Below, one piece after another: positions 1-12,016 of a DNA stretch of 64,000 bases (position 1 is the stretch's first letter; every line of letters begins with the position of its first letter). Source of the DNA: Phoebastria nigripes. Taxonomy: Eukaryota; Chordata; Aves; Procellariiformes; Diomedeidae. The stretch lies in the NCBI GenBank assembly GCA_035582835.1, contig JAYKAV010000023.1:1142357-1206356 (forward strand), given 5' to 3'. Below the pieces are notes generated by a model. The model did no database searches, was not told the origin of the DNA, and was given only the letters and a program-made list of their open reading frames with translations. The position numbers and the translations under genes are program-made.

Positions 1-3000
1 TTTCAGTGTCTGCCCTTTTTTCTGTGGGGAATGAAACAAGGTGCCTAAACTGTTTCTTTTATAGGCGGCTGTTAATTGTCTGCGCTTTATGTATGCTTTA
101 CTTGAAAGCTGTCAGCTCTACATATTGAGTGAAGTGTGTAGAGCACACTTCACTCAACTCCAGTTCAAGTGGAAAATGCCACCTAAACAGAAGGGACTAA
201 TGCAAAATCTAAGTATTCTTTTAACATAGCATTGTGTAGCTTCCTATACACTTCAAGAAAACCAAACTGGAGGGAGAAGAGGGAGAGTCAGTTTTTCTGA
301 CATTATGGGAAATCAGCAGGGTTTTGAACTCTGCTGTCTGTTGATCTCTTGAGCTAACATAGTGATTCATAGCAGCAGTCACCTGTCGCTCCATGCCATG
401 AATTTCTGATTATATTACACAACTGGGCTTCTGCAAACTTGATGAGAAATGGATGTTGCTCATGTGCTGCTGGCCACAGTTATCATGGGTATTGCTTCCT
501 TCCCATAGTACACTTTATTCCTTCTGTCTTCTGTATGTGCAGGATTATCTGACTTCATTCATAGGATTCAGTGCTCTGACAGACTTATTTCTAATGTTTT
601 GTGCTGCTGACACGATGAACAAAAGAATTGTGCGTTGGCGTGCCCTTGTAACTTAACTTGTCATCACTCTGCCTCTTGCNTATTCATCTGGATTTGTACT
701 GAAGAGATACTCAGTGCCCTCTTAAAGGATTTCATGCCTATTTCTGCTGGTGGCAGAAAACTGACAAGCTTCTGAGAGTCTGTTACTTGAGGTGCCTCAA
801 GTTTGGGGAAGGGTGGAGATGTAGACTGTGCCTTCCTCTTGAGCTTGACCCTGTCCCTCCCGTTCTAGTTCCTGCCTCTGTTGGTGCTGGTACTTGAAAC
901 GGGGTGTTTATTGAGCAAGAGCCTTTCCATTCTCTGGCTACTCAGGCTTGATTTACTGATTTTTTTTCAAGGAAAAAAACTGCACAGACGTATTCATACC
1001 ATGGAGTCCAGGTCTTCCTGCAAATTGTCTGTTCACAGTGATGTTATTGTCTATGTGGTAAAATACTCATTAGCCCATGGATTGTAGGAGACTCAATCTG
1101 CCTGACTACAGAGGCTCTTGACTAGTATTTCTGTTGGCAAAACCGTGGTCTCAGTTAATTCTGAAAGGCAACTTAGAGAAAAGGTGATAAATTCTTCATC
1201 GAGATTTTTACTTGATTATGGTTTCCCATCTTGGGGAAAAAAAAAAAAATTCAAGTTGCATGTAACTTGTTTAGACTATTGAAAGTCCTTTGGATTATNT
1301 TACATGCCACAAAATAGCCTGACTGTAGTAGTAGCTACGGTTACCAATTTCTGTTTGTATCTGTCCTCAAGTTTCACATACCTAGGGAAATCCATCTGAT
1401 CGTACCTGCTTGGTATGAAGCTCTTTGTGCACAGGAACTAAGGTGACTGAGCCACCAAGTAATCCTTTCTCAAGTCAGCTTCTTTTGCTTCTGGACAGAC
1501 ATCAAAGAAATCCTTTGTGCCAGGTCACTAATTAGAGCCCTGTGACTATCCCATTAATTTGGCTGTAGACTCCTATAGTGAGTTAATTGGTATGTTCATG
1601 GTTCCATCTTACGATACCTTTATATTTTTTTTTCCAGAATGAGAGGAACAAAGTTAACTGTAAACTTCATCTTGTGAAAGATAAGGATGTTTATGTACAC
1701 ATTTTTTTAAACTTATATGAAGGGAATAATCTTTAAATACTTTCATATTGTACATTGTTCTCATACTTTCCCCATAATAATCTCGTCTGGGATTGAAAGA
1801 AATTTGCAAGTAAGAATGCAATTGTAAGGTCTGTGTTTATGTAAAGCACAAAAGAGGGGGGGGGGGAAAAGTGATTGAACTGTGAAGTGGCTAAAGATTG
1901 TTCTTAGAAATACTAGTTCTTGTTTCCTTGTGGCCTGCTACTTAATAAATAAATGATGAAAACTCCAGACCCTCAAACTTCAGTTGCCATTCACAAGTTG
2001 AGCATTATACCACAGCTGAAGGTGGCTGTACATATACAACTGAGGCCAGACACTATTTGTAAGGAGCAGTAGCATTTTCTTCTGTCTGACCTCTGACCAA
2101 AAGAATGGTCAGACAGGTTTTTGAGCATGTAAGCCTTTTCTCAAGTCCTATAAAAACTTATAACAGCACTCACTTGTTCAACTAGTGTATGTAAGACATA
2201 GCATCATAGTCTGTTTTAACAATGTGGGAATTAAAGTCACTCCAGCTAAGTTGGTGTTTGGCCTACTTTTACTGCTGACAGTATACATGAGTATTTCTCT
2301 TTTGGTAAAGAATCAGTATTGGCATAGGCTAAGGTTGGATTGCTTTGCATCATCACCAAGAGGTGTTATACAGTTTTTATATAGTTAAATGTTTTAAAGC
2401 TTAAAAGATGTCAGAACAAATAATCTTGTCTGAGAAGCTGTAAGTATATTTACAATGGGGATTTGCATGATTAATTTTTTGTATCAATTATCTTCAGGAA
2501 TCCTGCTTGAGCAGAACTGGTTATGCCTGTTGCTTTTGTAATTGATGTGTGAAAATGCACTAAAAGTCAGATGACGGTGCTTCACTGAGAGTAATAACCA
2601 AAGTTAAATTCTCTTGCCTTCCAATAGACTGTAGAGCTGAGCTAGGCTTTGCAGCCAGTTTCTTTCAGGAACTCTTTTGAGGATTGGCAAGAATAGCAGA
2701 TGTAAATACCATATGTTTGCAACTTCTCCTGCTCCGCCCCCCGGCNCGTGGTTTTGTTAGTGAATGCTCTTGGGAAAACAAATTCCTTTAAAAATTCAAG
2801 AAGAGGTAACGTTGTTCTCAGCATATCATTTAGTTGTATCCTCTCATGTGATCAGTCTTCACAGAACTTGTTTGGAACTGGCCAGTCAAGACCTTGTGTA
2901 TTAAAAGACTAATGTGTATAGAGGAAAGTCAGATTTTAGCTGTGTCCTAGAAACACGTTACAGCTGTCTTCCCCTAAGAGGAGCAGCTTAAATGAAATTA

Positions 3001-6000
3001 CTTTTTTCTAAAGTGTATGTCTCTTCTTTTTTTTTCTGTAAAATGAAAATCCATTTTTTAATCAGTGTGTATTTTTTTTCCCTTCCAAATGTGCTGTGAC
3101 CCTATGAAGACTGTTCAATTTAACTTTATGAATTCCAATAAGAGCTCAATAGAATGTCTTCATTTTCTTTGAGTTTCAATACCAGTAAAATTCAGAACAT
3201 ATAACGCCTGAGGCCTTTCAATAACAATCTTTACTCATAAATTCAGTTCTAAATACTTTGTGATCTCATTTGCTGACATTCCATATCAGAATTTTTAGAA
3301 TTTCTAACGGCAGTTCCTTAATAGTAAAAAGTAGCTATGATTTCTAACCTAGAGGTTGTCATCTTCCCAAACTTAGAAGGATTTCTGTTCTGAAAGCCAT
3401 AGTGCACTCTTGGGCGGGGGGGCGGGGGGGGATACTCCTCCCCCCCGAAGGATAAAGATTCACATAAATGAATTGCTGGGAAGTTGGATTCCAGCTGTGA
3501 AGCCACCAGTGATGAAAACAGTCTGCCCAACTCAGATGCAGTGGAAAACTACAGGATTTTATGTGCAGCTGTGGATAACAAGTTTGTCTGTGCGAGGCCC
3601 CAGGACCAGATGGCAGGCATACATTAGGTGGAGTGGCAGCATAAGAGCTTATAGCCAGGCTTTTCAGTACACCTTGCTTGTTCTGCACTTACCACTACAG
3701 CAAAGTCATTTGAGTCAGATTGTTCAGACTTGATAATCACATAAATACAATTTTGCTTCTACCATACAAGCTGCCAGTAGCGTGTTCTCGCTCCCTCCTA
3801 CCAAACTGTTTTGGTTTTTTTTTCCCAATCAGTTCTTGTATTTGTTTCTTTCGAGGAGAGGGGGAGATGGAAAAGTGTCATTCTTTTTTGGTACTGTCGT
3901 GGTTTAACCCTAGCCAGCAACTGAACACCACACAGCTGCTTGCTCACTGCCCCCACCTCCGGTGGGATGGGGGAGAGAATTGGAAGAGTAGAAGTGAGAA
4001 AACTCATGGGTTGAGGTAAGACAGTTTAATAATTGAAATAAAGTAAAATAGTAGTAGTAATAATAATAAAAGAATATACAAAGCAAGTGATGCACAATGC
4101 AATTGCTCACCACCTGCCGACCGATGCCCAGCTGGTTCCCGAGCAGCGATCGCTGCCCCCCGGCCAACTGCCCCCAGCTTATATACTGAGCATGATGTCA
4201 TATGGTATGGAATACCCTTTTGGCCAGTTTGGGTCAGCTGTCTTGGCTATGTTCCCTCCCAGCTTCTTGTGCACCTGGCAGAGCATGGGAAGCTGAAAAG
4301 TCCTTGACTAGTGTAACCACTACTTAGCAACAACTAAGACATCAGTGTGTTATCAACATTATTCTCATACTAAATCCAAAACATAGCACTATACCAGCTA
4401 CTAGGAAGAAAATTAACTCTATCCCAGCCGAAACCAGGACAGGTACCAGTGATAAAATTTCCCAGCTGGGCTGTCTTCAGCTGGAGACGTAACAGGCTTT
4501 CTTTTAGGAGCAATGCACTAACAGGAAATGAATCAACATGATTTACCAGTTACGTTTTCCTGTAATAATTAGATCATGACTATATGTGGGATCAACATGC
4601 CAGTCAATTAAAATCAATTGTACTTAAGAGNCTTACTCTGCAGTGTATGATAAAGTGAAAATGAGCTCTTGAAACAGATAAATACATTGCTTGGCTCATA
4701 GGTGATGCTTTTTTATAGGATGAATAGTTAAGCTTATAATAGTACTCGAGGAGAAACCTTTGTAAGTTGATTTGGGTCAGTTATCATTCAAGTCGATCTT
4801 CACTTGATTTTCCTTTTTTTTTAAAGTTATAATCCTAGTTGATTAATAAAATCACTTTACTCAAAGCCTGTTTTTTGCCTTGGACCGATTAGGTGGAAAA
4901 GAGTTGCAGAGCAACGGCACCCAGCAAGAAATACTGAAAGAAGTGACTACAACCCATGCTTTAGGCAGACAGTGGTATGAGCTTCTGTTGAGAGCAGTTG
5001 TTTTATCCAGGGATAAAAAACAAAAACAAAAAAACAACAACAAAAAAAATCACAACAACAGAGAAAAGTCCCCCAACTGCTGATGTGTGGAGGTTCTCAT
5101 GCAGCTCCATGTGCAAGAGCACTTCAGATGGAAGCTGTGCAGCATGGCTAGCTGCTGCCATGTGTTCTGCTTCCTCTTGCCCTCTGCTGATGGGTGGCAG
5201 TTGTCTAAAAATACTGAGCTTTTCTAAGTGTTTGTCTTAACCATGCTTTACACTGTATTCAGATGGATGATTCAGGGTGTTCTGAAGAGGGAAGTGGTTG
5301 GTTCAAGCTGGCTGCNGATTCTGGCAGGAGCTAGATCTACAGTGTTGGATAAAGCATTGTCTTCTGCTCATACTGAGTTTGTCTTTGGATAGATCACTGG
5401 ATAAATCCTTGTGACTAATGGCTGTAGCTGTTAATGGCGGGGTGAGTGTTTGCATGTAGACTTCATTCACACTTTAAAGCGTTGTAGGTGATAAACTGTC
5501 TAGTGCATTTTTTTTCTGTTCCGCAGTAGAAGTCCGAGGGTGTAAATGAGTCACTTCCTGTGTTCTCCTCCTCTGGGTTCATTTCTACTTGTCAGGCTTC
5601 AAAAAGGCAGGATTTAGATCTGTCATGGTGTGTCCGAGTTCCTTTTTTTTAAGAACAAAGAAGCAAAAGCGCAATTGCAGTGCAAGAAGGCATAGTTACT
5701 GTGGTTAGGCTAAAACTAACCTATGCTTATTCTTGTTGCAGTCTCTAGAAATAAAGGTGTAACTCTAGTTTTCCCACTTAAGAATTATAACCCAAAACTT
5801 GCAAGTTGCCATAATGCACTGCTATTTCATGTTTTTCCTTCTGATTCAATTAAAAATATTTTTATTTTATTGTAGTCATATGTAAAGGGCATTTAATTTT
5901 AAGTAAATAAAAATAAGTAAAGAAAGGAAACCTGTTTTGTCACTGGTGAAGTCCTAAAATATCTTTTTTTTTTCTTTCCCCCAACAAGAAGAAATGTACT

Positions 6001-9000
6001 AAATAGATTATTCAGCAATTCTAGTAGGCTATATTACTCTACAAAGAGTGTGTTGCCCTTGTCCTGACTTGAAAATTACCTGCCTCAAAAAAATTTACTA
6101 TCATATCTAAACATGATAAAGCAAGAGTAATAGCTTCCATCCACAGTAAATGAAAGGGTAATTTAATACTATGGCAGAAGGATTGTTCCTGAGTATTTTA
6201 ATCATAAAAAAATGTAATATGACCCACCTAGGTATCATAATCAGGCAGAGTCTAACTGCCGAAGTGCTGCTTTTGATGCTCTTGGAACTTCTTCCCTTAT
6301 GTTATGAACATGTGAGAAGAGAGAATATGTTATGAACATTAGGCTGATAGAAAATAATAGGCTTTGAGTATCATTTTAACAGTTATGACAAAGCTACAAA
6401 GTATTTTTTGAAAGGAAGCGAGAGCATTTTTTTTCCCCTTTTCCAGTTTTAAAGCTTTTATTTTAGTTTTATCACGCTCTAAAACTCCTCATAAATTGTC
6501 TTGGTCAAAAGCCCTGGAAGCTGGAGGGATCCTAAATAGGTGTAACAGGCGGTGTTTAAGGATAGGTATCGACTTTCTGGAAAAAAAGATACTGAATAGA
6601 TAGAAGTAAAAGCTTTGTTAGTTGTTATTGCAGTTAAAATGCCAGCTGCTAGTCTCTACTGAAAGGTCTGTTTCAATGGCAGTGGTATGTTTTAGGGTAA
6701 ATGCAGTTAAGTTTAAAGTTGTGCAGTGAGATCATGAAGTTTGTCTGCCTGAATTGAAACAGTTACTTTGTAGCCCAAGTTGATGCTTAGCATTAGATGG
6801 AATGTGAATTCGCGTGGCACAAGATTATTTTTAAATGCAGGAAGCCGTGTATTCATGGAAAAATGCTTGACTTTTGAGGATGAAGTACACAGCTGCTCTT
6901 ACCCCCAAAATTTCAAGGCCAGGGAAGACAACTTTTCAGAAAACCTGATACATTGGTAGAAATTCATTCTCATTTGCTGTTAAATGAGAATCCAACATGC
7001 AGCTGGCATTTGTGTGTCTGATAGTGCTTATAGATAGATACTTAAACACCTACATCTTTGTGTGGCCAGTAAGTTTTTTCAGTGTAATAACCTTCCACCA
7101 TGCATGATGATAAGCAACACACAGGAGGCTTTCAGATTCCACCCCCCGCCCCCATGGGTTTTGGAATGAAAATAGAAGTCTGTGGAGAGCGAGCCTGGAA
7201 ATACCGGCACATACTTCTGAATGTTGCATCACACAAACACTTGGCAAGACATTGCTGTGAAGCAAAGCTGGAGATAAATCCTTAAAGGCAGGTGTGTTAG
7301 CCTCTCAATATCGTGGTGGAACTGCCTATCCTAACAGGAGACTAGAAGTTGCATTGCTGAAATGTAAAATCAATTGAGAAAGCTTTGCTAGACTTCAGTA
7401 TGTTATTTTTGTGTTAAACAGAAGCAAGCTCCCAAGAAACCTGACCCAAAAGTTTTCTTTGTCTGTCTTCCAGTTTATACATCTCAAACTTCATCTAAAA
7501 TTAAAGAATGGGGGGGAGGTGAAGGTTTTGAAAGGCTAACTCTTACTATGCTCACTAGCAACAACAAACAAAGCTGATGTTCTTTGGCTCTGCAAAATGA
7601 ATGGAGTTACTGTGTGTGTGTTACTGGAAACCCTGAGGATCTGGATGTAAGGATTTTAAAAAACCCAGTCTGGTACTTTTTCCTTAAGTGTCTTTCCTGG
7701 ATAGGAAAGATAAGTTTTCTTCTGCAACATCAGCACTAATGTGAAATGTTGGAAGAAAAAGTTGCTGAGAGATTATTTGGAAGGGTATAGTGCTGAGGCT
7801 ATATAGAAAATTGAGGTGGAGAGATCAGCGAGCTGACATATAGTTTATGTAAAATTATATTTTTACATGAAGTCCATATCCAGTGTAATCCTAGTCCCTG
7901 GAAGTGACATTTAAGGGATACTCTGAAAGCAGGTGTTGGTACTATTTTATTCTGGCAGATGTTCATAAAAAAAAAAAAAGTAAAATAACCATTTAGCTTG
8001 TATTCTCTTGCTCAAGCACTTATCAGATGCCTGCCCTGCTGAAAGCCTTTCTAGTAGATGTTTCCACTTGTTCTATACTGTAGTGTATCAGATAGTATCA
8101 GTATGTAGGGAAACTGCACGTTTGTATATGCAGATTAAATTACATCCTTTTCAGTGTTCTAAGTAGTAGGGGGGTTTTTTGTTACTGTGAGTCATATTGG
8201 AGTCACTTGTAAGAGTATATTGCACAATCTGATTAAAGATCCCGCATTTGACAACAAAGAGCTGGTCTTAAGCTACATGGTTCATAGGTATGCTTTGTCT
8301 CTCAGAGTACTTCAAATACAGCGAACTATTCTAGGTTCCTTCCTTTTTTTTTTTTTTAATAAAGCATGTGTGTCTGTATGAACCAAAGAGCACTTAAATT
8401 ATTTACATATAGCACAAATGAAACATGAACCCTGAGGGTGAGAACCGTCTGATACATAGCACGTTGCATGATTAGATGTGACAGACTCNGAAACAGCAAA
8501 CTGTTATTCTTTCTTGGAAGACCTAACTTGGCCTTATCTAGGCTTAGGTTTTAAATGTTCCTTAATTTGATGCCTTCGTTGCTCAAAATATGATGCTGTA
8601 AAAATACATGTATATACAAATTGTTAAAATAGTCAAATGGCTGGAGCACAGGACCGCAAAGCAGAGTATGTGGCTTCTAGTCCTCTCTTTACTGTTAACC
8701 TTTTGCAAGATGTGTGCATTATTTTATTCATTTAACTTCAGTGTGATTGCATGGGACCACAGTTGCAAACCCAAGTTCCGTATCACCTGTAATCAGAAGA
8801 GAGGAGGAGATGCTTCTCAGGAGAAAAGGGGGAAATTTCAGAGCACTTGAAATGATGCCTAAAAATAGGTAGTGTGACGTTTTCCTCATGTGAATTGGCC
8901 GTAGTCTCTTACCCTTACATTGCTTAAGCATTCCTGATTTGTTAAGTGTGGAACAGGAGAATACTGTGCTACTAAAGACGAGAAGGATGTCCTGGTGGAA

Positions 9001-11590
9001 GATAAAACTTTACACACAAAACGTTATTTCAGTCAAGTTCTGTCATCACATTGCTATCTTCTGCTCTGGTATCCTTTCTATAACATAAAAGGATTAAATA
9101 TATATATAGATGGATAAAGCAAGTAGGGCTGATGGTTCTTGAACCATTAATTAATTGTAGAACTCACCAGATCACTTTGGCAAAGTGTGCGGGTTGAGTG
9201 TGCAACTTGGATTTCTCAGGTTGTTAGATCAGCAAGTAAAACTAATTGCATTTCAGAATAGTTCTGTATAGGTTTTGGAGTTATATAAAAAGCCCTTTTA
9301 TATATCCCTTAAGGAGTTGTTTGAAAGTTTAGTATCTGAGCTCAGCAGTTTGTATTCTCTTTCTGTTAAGTTTTGAAGGATTTTCTCATAATTGGATCTT
9401 TGCCTGAGGTGTCAGTCTCCTTAAGTTCTCTTTGATTACTGTATACGTAAAAGCCTCCATTAAAATTACTTTTTTATGGCCTGGTGCCATGTCAAGAATC
9501 AGATCTTAGTTTCCCAACCTGAAGATCATCACAAGTTTCATGATCTCCTGGTTTCAGTTAAGCTTCTGATAGAAATAGTCCTGCTGCTTGCTCCTTTTCC
9601 TTCCTTTTACTTCCACATTTACATTGCCCCGTAGCAGACATTACCAGAGTAACCAAACTAATCCAACAAAACAAAAGGTTAGTTTTTTAGCAGTATCATT
9701 TCCCCAATCTAGTGTATTGTACAGTCACATAACTATTTATGGTGGCACAAAAAAATGGTGTGAGGGGCCAGAAGGGCAGGGGAGGGCAGTGAAGCGCTGG
9801 GTGTGTACCAGCTTAAATTTATCTGGTAAACCACTTTATAAATAAAAGGCAAGAGATTGCAGATGGACAGATGGACATGCAGTAGAAAGCTGTGAAGCAA
9901 CAGAAGGGAACGTTGAAGCAATATTTAGGTAGCAGTCAGACTCAAAAACCAGGAAAAAACAATTTTCTGTTTGCTTGTGCAATCCTGGTCCAGTTCCTAT
10001 CTCGTATGCTGAATGAGGCGGGAATTCCAGTGGAAAAAATACCATGTAATTAAAGCTTGTGCATAACTTGTTCGAGTAGCCTCAGGCACTCTTATAATTG
10101 CGGCAGCCTAAAAATAGTGAGTGCTACCAAATGTCTGTATAGTGTGTGGCTAGCTATGGTTTGAGTTACAGAGCGTACTTAGCTTTTCACCCGCAGAAGT
10201 ATCTTGCCATGTCACCAGGCATCACTCTCTCCCAGTCAGTGTTTTGCAGAGTGCATAGTTGATTGAGCTCCACTTTTTGTGGATCGACAAATGGCTATTT
10301 CCTACGTCCAGAAGAGCTGCAGTTTCGTTCTATTTTCAGCATGTGAAACCACAGAGATTTACCACAGGAATACTATTGTCCACTGAAGGTTGCTCTTCCT
10401 CATGATCTGAAGTTTTTTTGTGTTAATAGCTGTAATTTTACATAAATGTCTTTTGATATGTGCGATAATTTACTGCTTCAGATAGCTTATGAGAAAAAGC
10501 ATTAGCATTGGAGACTGTAGTGCTTTTCATGAGCTATGTTGACCTGCCATTGTGGTAATTATTAGTGCTCTGACACTAGATGCTTGGATGGCAGATATCT
10601 GTAATTAATTGGTGGTGGCAGGAATGAAGCTAAGATACTTTTAAACGGTGAGCTGTTCCTCATTTGGTATAATACCGCTGCATCCGGGAATTAGATGAGA
10701 AGTCATGGGTTGAAAACATTAGGTGATACAGCAGTTAGCAATTTTGAGAAAGTAAGTTATCTTAGCTTTTGCAAAGCCACCTCTTGAAAGCAGAATAGTT
10801 AAGTGACTTTGGTTGTTTTCAAGTCCGTCTTTGCTGCTCACTTTGTGGTTCAGGATCAGGCCTTGAGCAATGCAGCCTGGCAGCTGCAAACCGTAGTCAA
10901 TGAGATTAAGGAATATGAAATTCTTAGTACAGCGCTGGGAAAAGGACAACTAACGGTTGCAGATGAATAGATAATAGGATAAAATGTTGGGTCTCCCAAA
11001 GATGGTGCCACAGCAACTTCAGTATCTCCCGAGTTAGATAATGGGGCTTTTGGACAAAGGAAAAATGGCAAACTTAATTCATCTGGAATGAGGCAAAATA
11101 TTTAACAAGATGTGATGTGGAAGTTGTCTGAACTGTGGAAGATATATATATGTATATATGTATGTATCTCTTAGAGCTGTCTGAAGAGGACAGAGCACGA
11201 GTTGTACTGAAAAGACGCTTATGCTGTAGGAAGTATTTCTGCATAACACTGCTGCTGTTTCTTCGGGACTGATTTAAGGGCAGGTGAGTTTTAGCTGCTC
11301 TTGCACTTAGGACTGCTCCAGAGGCTGTCTCAGCCAGGCGGAGTTATCGGTACCCGGTACAAGCAAACGCCCGGCTTGGAGCCCGGGATGCGGGGACGGC
11401 AAGTGCGAGTGCGGGAAAGCAGTGGAGAGAGATGCCAGTGTATCCGAAATGCGGCTGCGTCCTAGAACAGCACATGTAATTCTGGGCTGGTTTAGGCAAA
11501 GATACAGATGATTGTAGCTAATGCACATGAGCTTGTGCAAGGCTTCAGTTATCCATCTTGGACCTAGATCTGAAGCGGGCTGGGAAGAGC
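1..11590. other. Non-coding sequence upstream of the short TBC1D14 isoform
   Basis: No exon is recognisable on either strand; open frames are short (at most about 109 codons) and match nothing I know. The long TBC1D14 isoform needs a large N-terminal exon of roughly 280 codons, and no open frame that size exists here, so that exon must lie further upstream. The segment is therefore probably intron of the long transcript (inference) or intergenic DNA. It holds one solo LTR at 3895-4441, a G12 run near 1855-1866, a G/C hairpin near 3415-3446 and A/T homopolymers. Confidence 0.55.
3895..4441 (-). mobile_element. Solo LTR of an endogenous retrovirus, ERVL-like, with 5-bp target duplication
   Basis: The element begins TGTCGTGG and ends CCAGGACA on the plus strand, giving TG...CA termini. 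It is flanked on both sides by GGTAC (3890-3894 and 4442-4446), a 5-bp target duplication. Read on the minus strand it starts TGTCCTGGTTTCGGCTGGGA, which I recognise as a widespread avian LTR. In that orientation it has a TATA box (TATATAAG, 4185-4178) and an ATTAAA polyadenylation signal (4030-4025), in the expected U3-R-U5 order. No internal gag, pol or env sequence is present, so it is a recombined solo LTR. A 5-bp duplication suggests the ERVL class; ERVK normally gives 6 bp. It lies antisense to TBC1D14. Confidence 0.88.
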
Positions 11591-11971
11591 TGCTCGAGCG
11601 GCACAAGAGGCGGAAAGCTTCTGCCAGGTGGAGCACGGCGCCTGGCAGGGCAAGCGCTTGCCTTCCCGGAGCGTCCGGGCGGGGGGGAGGCGTGTGTCCC
11701 GCCGGCCGGGGCCGCTTCCTCCGTGCGCCGAGGGCTCGGGGCCGCGGCTCCCCTTGGGGCCGCCGCCGGGCGCGCCGTGCGTGCTCAGGCAGCGCTGGGC
11801 GAGACGGAGAGAACCGATCGGGTGCGCCGGCTCCGCGGGTGATTAGCGGGGCTGGCGGGGCGGGGCGGGCCGAGGCGCTGCGCCCGCGGAGGGCGGCCCG
11901 GGCAGGGNNNNNNNNNNNNCGGGCCCGGGCGGCGCCGCGGCGGGGAGCCAGGCCCGCGGTGCGGGGCGGGC

Positions 11972-11998
11972 ATGGGGCTCCGGCGCCGCTGCCTGTGA
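11972..11998 (+). CDS. Upstream ORF (8 codons) before the short TBC1D14 start
   Basis: An ATG in strong context (G at -3, G at +4) encodes MGLRRRCL and ends in TGA at 11996-11998, 15 nt before the proposed main ATG at 12014. The main ATG has a weaker context (T at -3). If transcription starts upstream of 11972, this uORF would be translated first and could damp or regulate the main ORF. That function is inference; the ORF itself is directly visible. Confidence 0.5.
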   Translation: MGLRRRCL

Positions 11999-12013
11999 AG
12001 GACCGCAGCTTTC

Positions 12014-12016
12014 ATG
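12014..12016 (+). CDS. TBC1D14: TBC1D14 short-isoform first coding exon (start codon only)
   Basis: The sequence CTTTCATG is followed at once by the donor GTGAGT (12017). Joining this ATG to the exon at 16520 gives [11 protein letters not shown] in frame (phase 0) and a total of 413 residues. No stop lies between the ATG and the junction. The alternative is that this exon is non-coding and translation starts downstream, but the exact phase match and CpG-island location favour the call. Confidence 0.7.

Noticed and set aside
1..11590. Possible long-isoform N-terminal exon of TBC1D14
   Set aside because: A frame of about 280 codons would be needed; the longest here is about 109 codons and unrelated, so the exon must be outside the window.
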